Shown one piece after another: positions 23,385 through 31,839 of a stretch of DNA of 64,000 bases (position 1 is the stretch's first letter; each line of letters opens with the position of its first letter). The notes under the pieces were generated by a model that was not told the DNA's origin, made no database searches, and worked only from the letters and a program-made list of their open reading frames with translations. The DNA lies in the NCBI RefSeq assembly GCF_000701345.1, contig NZ_KL370777.1:193467-257466 (forward strand). Reading direction: 5' to 3'. The position numbers were made by a program, and so were the translations under genes. Source of the DNA: Bradyrhizobium sp. URHD0069. Lineage in GTDB: Bacteria; Pseudomonadota; Alphaproteobacteria; Rhizobiales; Xanthobacteraceae.

Positions 23385-24281
23385 ATGACCGACGCGCCGT
23401 ATATCAGTCCGCTCGATCAGGCCCGCATCCTGTCCGAGGCGCTGCCGCACATGCAGCAGTATGACGAGGAAACCATCGTCATCAAGTATGGCGGCCATGC
23501 CATGGGCGCCGAAGACCTCGCGAAAGCCTTCGCGCGTGACATCGTTCTGCTGGAACAGACCGCCATCAATCCGGTGGTGGTGCATGGCGGCGGACCGCAG
23601 ATCGCGACCATGCTGAAGCGGCTTGGCATTCAGTCGGAATTCGCCGCCGGCCTGCGCATCACCGACGCCGCCACCATCGAGATCGTCGAAATGGTGCTGG
23701 CGGGTTCGATCAACAAGCAGCTGGTCGGCTATATCAACGAGGCCGGCGGCAAAGCGGTCGGCCTGTGCGGCAAGGACGGCAACATGGTGACGGCGTCGAA
23801 GGTGGCGCGGACCATGGTCGATCCGGATTCGAACATCGAAAAGGTGGTCGATCTCGGCTTTGTCGGCGAGCCCCAGAAGGTCGATCTGACGCTCCTGAAC
23901 CAGCTGATCGGCCATGAATTGATCCCGGTGCTGGCGCCGCTGGCAACATCGCGGACCGGGGAGACTTTCAACGTCAACGCCGACACCTTTGCCGGCGCGG
24001 TGGCGGGCGCGCTGAAGGCCAAGCGGCTGTTGCTTTTGACCGACGTTTCCGGCGTGCTCGACAAGTCGAAGAAACTCATTCCGCAACTGTCGGTGAAGGA
24101 CGCGCGCAAGCTGATCGCCGACGGCACCATTTCCGGCGGCATGATTCCGAAGGTCGAAACCTGCATCTACGCGCTCGAGCAGGGCGTACAAGGCGTCGTC
24201 ATCATCGACGGCAAGACGCCGCACGCGGTACTGCTCGAATTGTTCACCAATCAAGGCACCGGCACGCTGATCCACAAGTGA
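23385..24281 (+). CDS. argB: Acetylglutamate kinase
   Basis: 298 residues from ATG 23385 (MTDAPYISPLDQARILSEAL). It phosphorylates N-acetyl-L-glutamate with ATP in the second step of arginine synthesis. Key parts are VIKYGGHAMG (ATP-binding lysine and glycines), VVHGGGPQI (substrate loop), GLCGKDGNM, FNVNADTFAGAVA and GGMIPKVETCIYAL, the last typical of the family. An upstream in-frame start at 23292 would add 31 residues that are partly read from a repeat. No regulatory N-terminal helix of the arginine-inhibited type is obvious. It follows engB and the DUF423 gene. Confidence 0.97.
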   Translation: MTDAPYISPLDQARILSEALPHMQQYDEETIVIKYGGHAMGAEDLAKAFARDIVLLEQTAINPVVVHGGGPQIATMLKRLGIQSEFAAGLRITDAATIEIVEMVLAGSINKQLVGYINEAGGKAVGLCGKDGNMVTASKVARTMVDPDSNIEKVVDLGFVGEPQKVDLTLLNQLIGHELIPVLAPLATSRTGETFNVNADTFAGAVAGALKAKRLLLLTDVSGVLDKSKKLIPQLSVKDARKLIADGTISGGMIPKVETCIYALEQGVQGVVIIDGKTPHAVLLELFTNQGTGTLIHK

Positions 24282-24289
24282 TGATCCGA

Positions 24290-24470
24290 GCGGCCACGCG
24301 AATGAGAGCCGTCACGGCCGGATTTGTTCCGGCCATCGACGTCTTGTTTGGCTGCAAGGACGTGGATACCCGGGATTTCAGGGACCAACACGGCGCGAAG
24401 CCCGTCATCGGGCCGCGCGTTGCGCGGGCCCGGTGGCGCCTTTTGTCCGGGCATGACGGTCTAAACACCA
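24290..24470. repeat. Dispersed palindromic repeat (CACGGCCGG...GTCCGGGCATGACG type)
   Basis: Arms CGGCCGGATTTGTTCCGGCC and GACGTC...GACGTGGAT are followed by CGGGCCGCGCGTTGCGCGGGCCCGG and end GGGCATGACG. A related copy lies at 62400-62605. It precedes the DUF1036 gene. Confidence 0.65.
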
Positions 24471-24548
24471 CGCGACCTTTTTTGTCCGTCGTGAGGTCAG
24501 GCCTGATCGCATTGCCCGCAGCGGTGATCTCCTTTCTTTTTCTCGGCC

Positions 24549-25493
24549 GTGCCCGCTTACGCCGATCTGAAACTCTGCAATCGCATGAGCTATGTGGTCG
24601 AAGTCGCGATCGGCATCGACGACAAGGCGGCTACTGCCACCCGCGGATGGTTTCGTATCGATCCCGCAACGTGCCGCGTCGTTGCGCAGGGCACGTTGAC
24701 CGCCGACCGTATCCTGCTGAACGCACGTGCGCTCGGCGTTTACGGTTCGTCGCCAATCCCGCAGAGCGGCGGCGATACGCTATGCGTCGCGCCCAACAAT
24801 TTCGTCATCGCCGCGGCCCGCCAGTGCCGCAGCGGGCAAACGCCGGCGCCGTTTACCCAGATCAATCCGACGCGGACCGACGACGGCAACCTGGTGGCCT
24901 ATCTCGCCGAAGACAGTGAGTATGACGACGAACAGGCAAGGCTCGCCGGCATTCAGCGGCTGTTGGTGATCGCAGGCCATGACGCGGCGCCGATCGACGG
25001 CGTCGACGGCCCGAAGACGCAAGCCGCATTGGCGGCGTTCCTGAAAAGCCGCGGGCTGACCGCCGATGTCGTGCAGTCGCCGAAATTTTTCACGACCATG
25101 ATCGACGCGGTGCAATCGCCGTCCTCCACCGGGCTTACCTGGTGCAACGACACGCCGCACAAGGTCATGGCCGCCGTCGCGACCGACGATGGCAAGGCCG
25201 TGATCAGCCGCGGCTGGTATCGCATCGATCCCGGCAAATGCCTGCATCCCGACGTCATCGGTCAACCCAAGCAGATTTTCAGCTTCGCCGAGGCGGTCGA
25301 CGGCGAAAATCGCACCCTCAAGTTCAAGGAGCGGCCGCTGAACTGGGGTGGCACGACGCAGCTTTGTACGCGCGAGAGCAAGTTCGAGATCAACGAACAG
25401 GGCGACTGCGGCACCCGCGGCCTTGCCGTAACCGGTTTTGCCGCCGTCGACATGTCGAGCGGCGGCAAGACGCTGCGCTTCGCGATGCCGTGA
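24549..25493 (+). CDS. DUF1036 protein with peptidoglycan-binding-like middle domain; signal peptide out of frame
   Basis: 314 residues from GTG 24549. Two DUF1036 modules are visible: LKLCNRMSYVVEVAIGI with RGWFRIDPATCR, and LTWCNDTPHKVMAAVATDDG with RGWYRIDPGKC. Between them LLVIAGHDAAPIDGVDGPKT resembles a PG_binding_1 repeat. The protein starts abruptly at VPAYADLKLCN, the end of a signal peptide. The missing part (VRSGLIALPAAVISF from GTG 24491) lies in the frame one base away, and the switch must occur in the T/C-rich tract 24530-24545. In the coding frame a TGA stands just upstream. So export is lost, or the assembly has a one-base error in this tract. Confidence 0.75.
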   Translation: MPAYADLKLCNRMSYVVEVAIGIDDKAATATRGWFRIDPATCRVVAQGTLTADRILLNARALGVYGSSPIPQSGGDTLCVAPNNFVIAAARQCRSGQTPAPFTQINPTRTDDGNLVAYLAEDSEYDDEQARLAGIQRLLVIAGHDAAPIDGVDGPKTQAALAAFLKSRGLTADVVQSPKFFTTMIDAVQSPSSTGLTWCNDTPHKVMAAVATDDGKAVISRGWYRIDPGKCLHPDVIGQPKQIFSFAEAVDGENRTLKFKERPLNWGGTTQLCTRESKFEINEQGDCGTRGLAVTGFAAVDMSSGGKTLRFAMP

Positions 25494-25506
25494 TGGATCG
25501 CCCGGC

Positions 25507-25660
25507 ACTCCCTCGCGTCGTCCCCGCGAACGCGGGGACCCATAACCCCCGGCCTGAGTTTTGGGCTCCCATGTCAACAACGACCGCAGGCAACTTGTAC
25601 CGTGCTCACCATGACCGCCGCGGCGTATCGGTCCCGGCGTTCGCCGGGACGACGGCTGAG
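25507..25660. repeat. Dispersed palindromic repeat (TCGTCCCCGCG type)
   Basis: CGTCCCCGCGAACGCGGGGACC and GGTCCCGGCGTTCGCCGGGACGACG are two inverted-repeat cores flanking CCATAACCCCC, spacer and CCGCGGCG. The same layout recurs at 51098-51230 and in part at 59235. Confidence 0.7.
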
Positions 25661-25670
25661 AGGTAAGACG

Positions 25671-26363
25671 ATGAGAATACCCCGCCCCTTCACCCATATC
25701 GACACCTGGGTGTTCGATCTCGACAACACGCTGTATCCGCATCACGTCAACCTGTGGCAGCAGGTCGACCTCCGGATCGGCGAATTCGTCAGCGCTTATC
25801 TTGGCGTATCCGCCGAAGAGGCGCGCCGGATCCAGAAGGACTACTACCGCCGCTATGGCACCACGATGCGCGGCATGATGACCGAGCACGGCGTGCACGC
25901 CGACGACTATCTCGCCTATGTGCATCAGATCGATCATTCGCCGCTCGAGCCGAATCCCGCAATAGGCCTCGCGATCGCCAAACTACCTGGACGCAAGTTG
26001 ATCCTGACCAACGGCTCGACCGACCATGCCGACAAGGTTTTGCAGCGGCTCGGCATCGGTTCGCATTTCGAGGCGGTGTTCGATATCATCGCCGCCGAAC
26101 TCGAGCCGAAACCGGCGCCGCAGACCTATCAGAGATTCCTTAGCCTCCATGGCGTTAATCCGCAGACGTCGGCGATGTTCGAGGATCTGGCACGCAATCT
26201 CGTGGTGCCGCACCAGCTCGGCATGACCACCGTGCTGGTGGTCCCCGATGGCACCAAGGAAGTCGTGCGCGAAGATTGGGAGCTGGAAGGCCGCGACGCC
26301 GCCCACGTCGATCACGTCACCGAGGATCTGACGGGGTTTTTGGAGAAGATCGCGCTGGCCTAG
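25671..26363 (+). CDS. HAD-family pyrimidine 5'-nucleotidase
   Basis: 230 residues from ATG 25671, preceded by GAGGTAAG. Motif I is VFDLDNTLYP with both catalytic Asp residues. The helical cap contains RIQKDYYRRYGTTMRG, characteristic of the Sdt1/pyrimidine 5'-nucleotidase branch. Motif II is ILTNGSTDHA, the lysine is in ELEPKPAP and motif IV is AMFEDLARNL. It should dephosphorylate nucleoside monophosphates in the cytoplasm. It lies between argB-side genes and dapD, flanked on both sides by palindromic repeats. Confidence 0.88.
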   Translation: MRIPRPFTHIDTWVFDLDNTLYPHHVNLWQQVDLRIGEFVSAYLGVSAEEARRIQKDYYRRYGTTMRGMMTEHGVHADDYLAYVHQIDHSPLEPNPAIGLAIAKLPGRKLILTNGSTDHADKVLQRLGIGSHFEAVFDIIAAELEPKPAPQTYQRFLSLHGVNPQTSAMFEDLARNLVVPHQLGMTTVLVVPDGTKEVVREDWELEGRDAAHVDHVTEDLTGFLEKIALA

Positions 26364-26389
26364 ACCTTAACCTCGCCAAATTCCCTGCG

Positions 26390-26487
26390 GTCATGCCCAC
26401 GAAAGCGGGCATCCAGTAACCACAGCATTTTCGGTTTCTCACGGACGTCGCGGCGTACTGGATCCCCCGCCTTCGCGGGTATGACAG
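26390..26487. repeat. Dispersed palindromic repeat (ATCCAGTA...TACTGGAT type)
   Basis: GGTCATGCCCACGAAAGCGGGCATCCAGTA and its partner TACTGGATCCCCCGCCTTCGCGGGTATGAC enclose about 45 nt. This is the commonest repeat family in the window. Confidence 0.75.
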
Positions 26488-26577
26488 CAACGCCCTACCT
26501 TGACTCTCCGGCCTCAAATCCCGACAAAAGCCTCCCGAATTTGCTGCCGCAACTATCCCATTTTCAAGGAAATCTCG

Positions 26578-27423
26578 ATGTCACTGCCCGCTCTCGAATC
26601 CACCATCAACACTGCGTTCGATGCGCGCGACGGCATCTCGACCTCGACCAAGGGCGAAGTCCGTGACGCGGTGGATCACGCGCTCGAACTGCTCGACAAG
26701 GGCGAGGCGCGCGTGGCGCTGCGCGAGCCCAGCGGCAAGTGGAAAGTCAATCAGTGGCTGAAGAAGGCGGTGCTGCTGTCGTTTCGCCTCAACGACATGA
26801 GCGCGATTTCCGGCGGCCCCGGCAACGCATCATGGTGGGACAAGGTGCCCTCGAAATTTGATGGCTGGGGCGAGAACCGTTTTCGCGACGCCGGCTTTCG
26901 TGCGGTGCCCGGGGCCATCGTCCGGCGCTCGGCTTTCATCGCCAGGAACGTCGTGCTGATGCCGTCCTTCGTCAATCTCGGCGCCTATGTCGATGAAAGC
27001 ACCATGATCGACACCTGGTCCACGGTCGGCTCCTGCGCCCAGATCGGCAAGCGCGTGCACATTTCCGGCGGCGTCGGTATCGGCGGCGTGCTGGAGCCGC
27101 TGCAGGCCGAACCCGTCATCGTCGAGGACGACTGCTTCATCGGCGCGCGCTCCGAAGTCGCCGAAGGCGTGATCGTGCGCAAGGGCGCGGTGCTGGCGAT
27201 GGGCGTATTCCTCGGCGCCTCCACCAAGATCGTCGATCGCGACACCGGCGAAACCTTCATCGGCGAGGTGCCGGAATATGCCGTGGTAGTGCCGGGAACG
27301 TTGCCGGCGAGGCCCTTGAAGAACGGCCAGCCCGGCCCCTCTTCCGCCTGCGCCGTCATCGTCAAGCGGGTCGACGAGCGGACCCGCGCCAAGACCAGCA
27401 TCAACGAACTGCTGCGGGACTGA
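26578..27423 (+). CDS. dapD: 2,3,4,5-tetrahydropyridine-2,6-dicarboxylate N-succinyltransferase
   Basis: 281 residues from ATG 26578, with AAGGAA 6 to 7 nt upstream. It transfers succinyl from succinyl-CoA to tetrahydrodipicolinate in the succinylase branch of lysine and meso-diaminopimelate synthesis. The N-terminal helical domain (RDAVDHALELLDKGEARVAL) leads to FDGWGENRFRDAGFRAVPGA and then a left-handed beta-helix of hexapeptide repeats (ISGGVGIGGVLEPLQAEPVI, then IGARSEVAEGVIV). The length and the motif MPSFVNLGAYV are standard. dapE follows after 12 nt, encoding the later desuccinylation step, so both are in one operon. Confidence 0.97.
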   Translation: MSLPALESTINTAFDARDGISTSTKGEVRDAVDHALELLDKGEARVALREPSGKWKVNQWLKKAVLLSFRLNDMSAISGGPGNASWWDKVPSKFDGWGENRFRDAGFRAVPGAIVRRSAFIARNVVLMPSFVNLGAYVDESTMIDTWSTVGSCAQIGKRVHISGGVGIGGVLEPLQAEPVIVEDDCFIGARSEVAEGVIVRKGAVLAMGVFLGASTKIVDRDTGETFIGEVPEYAVVVPGTLPARPLKNGQPGPSSACAVIVKRVDERTRAKTSINELLRD

Positions 27424-27435
27424 AACTGACAAGCG

Positions 27436-28605
27436 ATGACTGATGCCCTCTCCATTGCCCGCGATCTCGTCCGCTGCCCTTCGGTAACTCCAGCTGATGC
27501 CGGCGCGCTTGGCGTTCTCGAAAATATCCTGAACGCAGCCGGCTTCGAGGTACACCGCGTCACTTTCGGGGAGCCCGGCACCGCGGATATCGACAACCTC
27601 TACGCCCGCATCGGCAACAGTGCTCCGCACATCACCTTTGCCGGGCATACCGATGTGGTGCCGCCGGGCGACGAGAGCGCATGGACCCATGGCGCGTTCT
27701 CGGGCGAGGTGAAGGACGGTTTTCTCTATGGCCGCGGCGCCGTCGACATGAAAGGCGGCATTGCCTGCAGCGTCGCGGCGGTGCTGGATTATCTCGTCGC
27801 CCATGGCGGCGCGCCCAGAGAAGACGGCAAAGGCTCGATCTCGTTTCTGATCACCGGCGACGAGGAAGACGTTTCCGTCAACGGCACGGTCAAGCTGCTG
27901 CAATGGGCCGCCGCGCGCGGCGAGAAATTCGACCATTGCGTGCTCGGCGAGCCCAGCAATGTCGAGGCGCTCGGCGATTGTATCAAGGTCGGGCGGCGGG
28001 GCTCATTGTCGGGCACGCTCTATGTCGATGGCGTCCAGGGCCACGTCGCCTATCCGCATCGCGCATCGAACCCGGTGCCGGATATATCGGCGTTGATCGT
28101 GGCGCTCAGCTACGAGCCGCTCGATCACGGCAGCGCGCAATTCCAGGCCTCGAACCTCGAATTCACGTCAGTAGATGTCGGCAATACCGCAGGTAACGTC
28201 ATTCCCGGGCTGGCACGGGCGAAGTTCAACATTCGCTTCAACGATCTCCATACCCAGGAGACGCTGCGGACACTGGTCGAGCAGCGCATGGCAAGGACGG
28301 CGGGAAATCGGATTCGCGCGCGGATCGTGTGGGAGCCTTCGAACTCCAACGTGTTCGTGACCAAACCCGGCGCCTTCACCGATCTGGCGGTCGCGGCGAT
28401 CGAAGAGGTCACCGGCCGCCGGCCGGAATTGAGCACCAGCGGCGGCACCTCGGATGCGCGCTTTATCGCGAGCTATTGTCCGGTCATTGAGTTCGGCCTG
28501 GTCGGCCAGACCATGCATCAGATCGACGAACGCACGCCGGTCTCCGATCTGGAGAAGCTGACAAAAATCTATCGCGGTGTACTGGATCGCTATTTTGCCA
28601 GCTGA
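27436..28605 (+). CDS. dapE: Succinyl-diaminopimelate desuccinylase
   Basis: 389 residues, an M20 family zinc peptidase fold. It cleaves N-succinyl-L,L-diaminopimelate to succinate and L,L-DAP. Zinc ligands and catalytic residues are in FAGHTDVVPPGD (His, Asp), GRGAVDMKGGI (bridging Asp), TGDEEDVSVNGT (catalytic Glu and ligand), VLGEPSN and, near the end, GQTMHQIDERT (final His). A dimerisation domain lies at about residues 180-295, beginning VGRRGSLSGTLYVDG. It directly follows dapD. A palindromic repeat begins right after its stop. Confidence 0.97.
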   Translation: MTDALSIARDLVRCPSVTPADAGALGVLENILNAAGFEVHRVTFGEPGTADIDNLYARIGNSAPHITFAGHTDVVPPGDESAWTHGAFSGEVKDGFLYGRGAVDMKGGIACSVAAVLDYLVAHGGAPREDGKGSISFLITGDEEDVSVNGTVKLLQWAAARGEKFDHCVLGEPSNVEALGDCIKVGRRGSLSGTLYVDGVQGHVAYPHRASNPVPDISALIVALSYEPLDHGSAQFQASNLEFTSVDVGNTAGNVIPGLARAKFNIRFNDLHTQETLRTLVEQRMARTAGNRIRARIVWEPSNSNVFVTKPGAFTDLAVAAIEEVTGRRPELSTSGGTSDARFIASYCPVIEFGLVGQTMHQIDERTPVSDLEKLTKIYRGVLDRYFAS

Positions 28606-28712
28606 TCGTCATCGTCCGCGCAGGCGGACGATCCAGTAATCAGCGGCGTCTCGGTCTATTCTCAAAAGCCGCGGCGTACTGGATACCCCGCCTGCGCGGG
28701 GTATGACGAAAA
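28606..28712. repeat. Dispersed palindromic repeat (ATCCAGTA type)
   Basis: GTCATCGTCCGCGCAGGCGGACGATCCAGTA pairs with TACTGGATACCCCGCCTGCGCGGGGTATGACG across AGCGGCGTCTCGGTCTATTC. A second, nearly identical copy lies at 29067-29212, with a decayed gene between them. Confidence 0.75.
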
Positions 28713-28713
28713 C

Positions 28714-29012
28714 CTAACCGCCTGCTATGCCGGAATACAGATCGTCCCAGTTCGGATTGGCCTCCTCGATCAGCCGAATCTTCCAGGCTCGATTCCATGT
28801 CTTCAGTCGTTTCTCCCGCTTAATAGCGTTTTCGGCATCATCGAACTGTTCGAATAAACCAACTTGTCGACTTCGTATTTCTTCGTGAAGCTTTCTACAA
28901 ATTTCAGACGATGTTCTGCAACTCGGCGGACAAGATCACTGGTCACTCCGATATAGAGTGTCCCTCCAATCTTGCTCGCAAGAATGTAGACGTAGAAATT
29001 TCTCGCCCCCAT
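28714..29012 (-). pseudogene. GIY-YIG nuclease-family protein, single-base frameshift
   Basis: From ATG 29012 the frame gives GARNFYVYILASKIGGTLYI then GVTSDLVRRVAEHRLKFVES, the GIY-YIG domain of small UPF0213-like proteins. After DKLVY the frame runs into a short wrong end, but one base over the sequence continues EQFDDAENAIKREKRLKTWN and RAWKIRLIEEANPNWDDLYS to a stop at 28714. Intact relatives have LVYFEQFDDAE, so one T of a TTT is missing near 28855. The catalytic Tyr, Arg and the restored Glu/Asn motifs would otherwise be present. It lies between two copies of the same palindromic repeat. Confidence 0.8.
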
Positions 29013-29066
29013 CACCGAAGTCTCGGAGTACTGGATCGCCTGGTCAAGCCGGGTGATAACGATCCC

Positions 29067-29212
29067 CTGATCGTCATCGTCCGCGCAGGCGGACGATCCA
29101 GTAGTCAGCGGCGTCTCGGTCTAATCTCAAAAGCCGCGGCGGTACTGGATACCCCGCCGGAGCCTGTCATCGGGCTCGCGGAAGGCAGGAGCCGGTGGGC
29201 GGGGTATGACGG
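29067..29212. repeat. Dispersed palindromic repeat (ATCCAGTA type) with insertion
   Basis: It is nearly identical to 28606-28712 in its first 90 nt (GTCCGCGCAGGCGGACGATCCAGTA, GTACTGGATACCCCGCC). Its right arm is interrupted by GGAGCCTGTCATCGGGCTCG before GGGCGGGGTATGACG. A similar insertion occurs in the copy at 43167-43304. Confidence 0.75.
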
Positions 29213-29242
29213 GAAGAGTGCCGGATATGACAGCGACCGAGC

Positions 29243-29980
29243 CTAATAATCCACCCGCACCAGATAGAGGCCGTCCGGCGGCGCGACCGGGCCGCAGGCG
29301 GCGCGGTTTCGTGCGGCCAACGCGGCGGCAAGATCATCGGCGCTCCAGCGGCCCTCGCCGACCCACACCAATGAGCCGACCATCGAGCGCACCTGGCTGT
29401 GCAGGAATGAACGCGCCGAGGTCAGGACATTGACGGCATCGCCGTCTCTTACGACGTCGAGCTGATCGAGGGTTTTATCCGGCGATTTCGCCTGGCACTC
29501 GGTGTCGCGAAAGGTGGTGAAGTCGTGCTTGCCGACCAGCCGCTGCGCGGCAGCGTGCATGGCGTCGGTATCGAGCGGCCTCGGCAGCCGCCAGGCGCGG
29601 CCGATGTCGAGCGCCAGATTGGCGCGGCGATTGGCGATGCGATAAAGATAGTGCCGCCGCTTCGCGGAGAACCGCGCTTCGAAAGTATCCGGCACGATTT
29701 CCGCTGACAGCACCCCGATCGGATGCGGACGCAGATGCGCATTCAAGCCGTCGCGGAAGCGACCCGGCACGAAGTGTTTCGCGATGTCGCAATGCGCGAC
29801 CTGCGCCAGGGCATGCACGCCGGCGTCGGTGCGGCCGGCGCCATGAACACGAACCTGCTCGCCGCAGATCGCCTTGACCGCGTCTTCCAGCGCGCCCTGG
29901 ACCGAGGCGCCATTCTCCTGGATCTGCCAGCCGCAGAACGGCGCGCCGTCATATTCGATGATGAGTTTATAGCGGGGCAT
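29243..29980 (-). CDS. truA: tRNA pseudouridine(38-40) synthase
   Basis: 245 residues from ATG 29980 (MPRYKLIIEYDGAPFCGWQI). It isomerises uridines 38-40 in tRNA anticodon stems. The catalytic Asp is in VHGAGRTDAGVHALAQV. Other family words are DTFEARFSAKRRHYLYRI and RSFLHSQVRSMVGSLVWVG, with WSADDLAAAL near the end. A longer in-frame start at 30091 would read through a palindromic repeat and is rejected. The gene is downstream of fmt on the same strand with the repeat 30001-30095 between them. Confidence 0.97.
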   Translation of the reverse strand: MPRYKLIIEYDGAPFCGWQIQENGASVQGALEDAVKAICGEQVRVHGAGRTDAGVHALAQVAHCDIAKHFVPGRFRDGLNAHLRPHPIGVLSAEIVPDTFEARFSAKRRHYLYRIANRRANLALDIGRAWRLPRPLDTDAMHAAAQRLVGKHDFTTFRDTECQAKSPDKTLDQLDVVRDGDAVNVLTSARSFLHSQVRSMVGSLVWVGEGRWSADDLAAALAARNRAACGPVAPPDGLYLVRVDY

Positions 29981-30000
29981 GTCGGTGCAACGATCTATAC

Positions 30001-30095
30001 TGTCATTGCCGGGCTTGACCCGGCAATCCATCATCTTCGGAAGGCTCTTGTGAAGATAGATGGATACGCGGGTCAAGCCCGCGTATGACAAGTTG
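30001..30095. repeat. Dispersed palindromic repeat (TGTCATTGCCGGG type)
   Basis: GTCATTGCCGGGCTTGACCCGGCAATCCATC is followed by GATGGATACGCGGGTCAAGCCCGCGTATGAC. A close copy with the two halves in reverse order lies at 41432-41526. Confidence 0.75.
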
Positions 30096-30111
30096 GGTTT
30101 GGTTTGACAGT

Positions 30112-31044
30112 CTACGCGAGCCGCAGCGGCGCCTTCAGCGGCGTGCCGCGCAGGAATTCCTTCGCCTTCATCGGCTTCCCGCCGGCGCGCTGCAGTTCGA
30201 GAATCCGGATGGCGCCTTGCTTGCAGGCCACCGCGAGATGATCGTCGAGCAGATCGCCCGGTGAGCCTGAACCATCAGCCAATTCGCAACGCAGGATTTT
30301 CACCCGCATCAGTTCGCCCTCGATCGCAATCTCGCACCACGCGCCGGGAAATGGCGACAGCCCGTGAATGTGGCGCAATACCGCGCGCGCTGGCTTGTTC
30401 CAGTCGATCCGCGCCTCGGCTTTTTCGATTTTGGCGGCATAGGTTACGCCGTCGTCGCTCTGCTTGGTGAGTTGCAGCATGCCGCGTTCCAGCGCGCCCA
30501 TCGCGCGGACCATCAGGTCACCGCCAAGCCGCGCCAGCGCATCGTGCAGATCGGCCGCCGTCATGGCATCCGTGATCGCGATGCGTTCGGCCATGGCTAT
30601 ATCGCCGGTATCGAGGCCGGCATCCATCTTCATCACCATCACGCCGGTCTCGGCATCGCCTGCCATGATAGCGCGGTTGATCGGCGCGGCACCGCGCCAA
30701 CGCGGCAGCAGCGAGGCGTGCAGATTGAAACAGCCGAGCGGCGGCGCATCGAGAATGGTTTGCGGCAGGATCATGCCATAGGCAACGATTACCGCCGCGT
30801 CAGCGTTGTGCGCACGAAATTGCCGCTCAGCTTCCGGTGTCTTCAGCGTCGTCGGCGTCAGCACGGGAATGCCGAGTCGCCGCGCTTCCTGCTCCGCTGG
30901 CGTTGGCTGCAGCTTCATGCCGCGACCAGCGGGCTTCGCCGCGCGGGTATAGACGGCTGCGATCTCGTGGCCATGGGCCGCAAGCTCCAACAGCGTCGGC
31001 ACCGCGAAATCGGGCGTGCCCATGAAGATCAAACGGAGGGGCAT
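30112..31044 (-). CDS. fmt: Methionyl-tRNA formyltransferase
   Basis: 310 residues from ATG 31044 (MPLRLIFMGTPDFAVPTLLE). It formylates initiator Met-tRNA using 10-formyltetrahydrofolate. The catalytic region includes CFNLHASLLPRWRGAAPINR (Asn-His-Asp type hydrolase motif with SLLP) and GVMVMKMDAGLDTGDI. The C-terminal domain starts around AEARIDWNKPARAVLRHIHG and binds the tRNA. An in-frame upstream ATG at 31107 reads a repeat and is not used. def lies upstream on the same strand, so the formylation and deformylation genes are adjacent, as is usual. Confidence 0.97.
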   Translation of the reverse strand: MPLRLIFMGTPDFAVPTLLELAAHGHEIAAVYTRAAKPAGRGMKLQPTPAEQEARRLGIPVLTPTTLKTPEAERQFRAHNADAAVIVAYGMILPQTILDAPPLGCFNLHASLLPRWRGAAPINRAIMAGDAETGVMVMKMDAGLDTGDIAMAERIAITDAMTAADLHDALARLGGDLMVRAMGALERGMLQLTKQSDDGVTYAAKIEKAEARIDWNKPARAVLRHIHGLSPFPGAWCEIAIEGELMRVKILRCELADGSGSPGDLLDDHLAVACKQGAIRILELQRAGGKPMKAKEFLRGTPLKAPLRLA

Positions 31045-31083
31045 ATTACTTGGTGTCCTGCGGAAGGCGACCAGTTTACTCGT

Positions 31084-31116
31084 CATGGCCGGGACAAGCC
31101 CGGCCATGACGGCTGA
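31084..31116. repeat. Short palindrome GTCATGGCCGGG...CCCGGCCATGAC
   Basis: A single perfect stem GTCATGGCCGGG/CCCGGCCATGAC around ACAAG lies between def and fmt. It is a half-element of the dispersed family and could form a hairpin in the def-fmt mRNA. Confidence 0.6.
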
Positions 31117-31140
31117 GAGGTTTGCGATATCTCTAAAGCC

Positions 31141-31668
31141 TTACTCCGCCGCGCGTTTGGCGGCTTTTGTGAACTTCTTCAGCACGCGGTCGCGCTTGAG
31201 CTTCGACAGATAATCCACGAACAGCACGCCGTTGAGGTGATCGATCTCGTGCTGGATGCAGGTCGCAAACAGGCCCTCGGCGTCTTCCTCATGCACCTTG
31301 CCGTCGAGGTCGGTGAAGCGCACCCGCACCTTGGCCGGCCGTTCCACTTCCTCATAATATTCCGGGATCGACAGGCAGCCTTCCTCGTACACCGACATTT
31401 CTTCCGACGATGACAGAATTTCCGGATTGATGAAGACCCGCGGCCGCGGCTTGGTCTCGCCGTCTTCGTCTCGCTTGGCGAGATCCATTGTAATCAGCCG
31501 CAGCGGCTGGGCGACCTGGATGGCCGCAAGCCCGATCCCGGGCGCGGCGTACATGGTCTCGAGCATGTCGTCGGCGAGCTTGCGCACCTCCGCAGTGACC
31601 TTGTCGACAGGTTTGGACACGAGCCGCAACTGCTTGTCCGGCAGGGTGATAATTTCTCTGATAGCCAT
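31141..31668 (-). CDS. def: Peptide deformylase
   Basis: 175 residues from ATG 31668 (MAIREIITLPDKQLRLVSKP). It removes the N-formyl group from nascent peptides. The three metal-site motifs are all present: GIGLAAIQV, EEGCLSIPEYYEEV (Cys ligand) and QHEIDHLNGVLF (two His ligands and catalytic Glu). The C-terminus KFTKAAKRAAE is basic. A longer reading frame to 31764 adds low-complexity residues absent in the family. It precedes fmt on the same strand, and rmuC is divergent on the other side. Confidence 0.97.
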   Translation of the reverse strand: MAIREIITLPDKQLRLVSKPVDKVTAEVRKLADDMLETMYAAPGIGLAAIQVAQPLRLITMDLAKRDEDGETKPRPRVFINPEILSSSEEMSVYEEGCLSIPEYYEEVERPAKVRVRFTDLDGKVHEEDAEGLFATCIQHEIDHLNGVLFVDYLSKLKRDRVLKKFTKAAKRAAE

Positions 31669-31839
31669 GGCGGGCGATTTAAGCTGCTGATTTGCCGGGG
31701 TCAATGCGCCCTCGCCGCCTGTTAAGCCGTCCTTAACCACGAATCTTAGGCCTTCGTTAACCACGAAAATTAATCTTCAATTCACCATAAATGTTCCCTC
31801 TTCGTTCGCGCTTACATCCGAATCGGCTACAAGGGCGAC

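Noticed and set aside
30001..30095. CRISPR-like repetition of short palindromes along the window
   Set aside because: The elements are dispersed singly between genes, are palindromic, vary in length, and have no regular spacers or cas genes.
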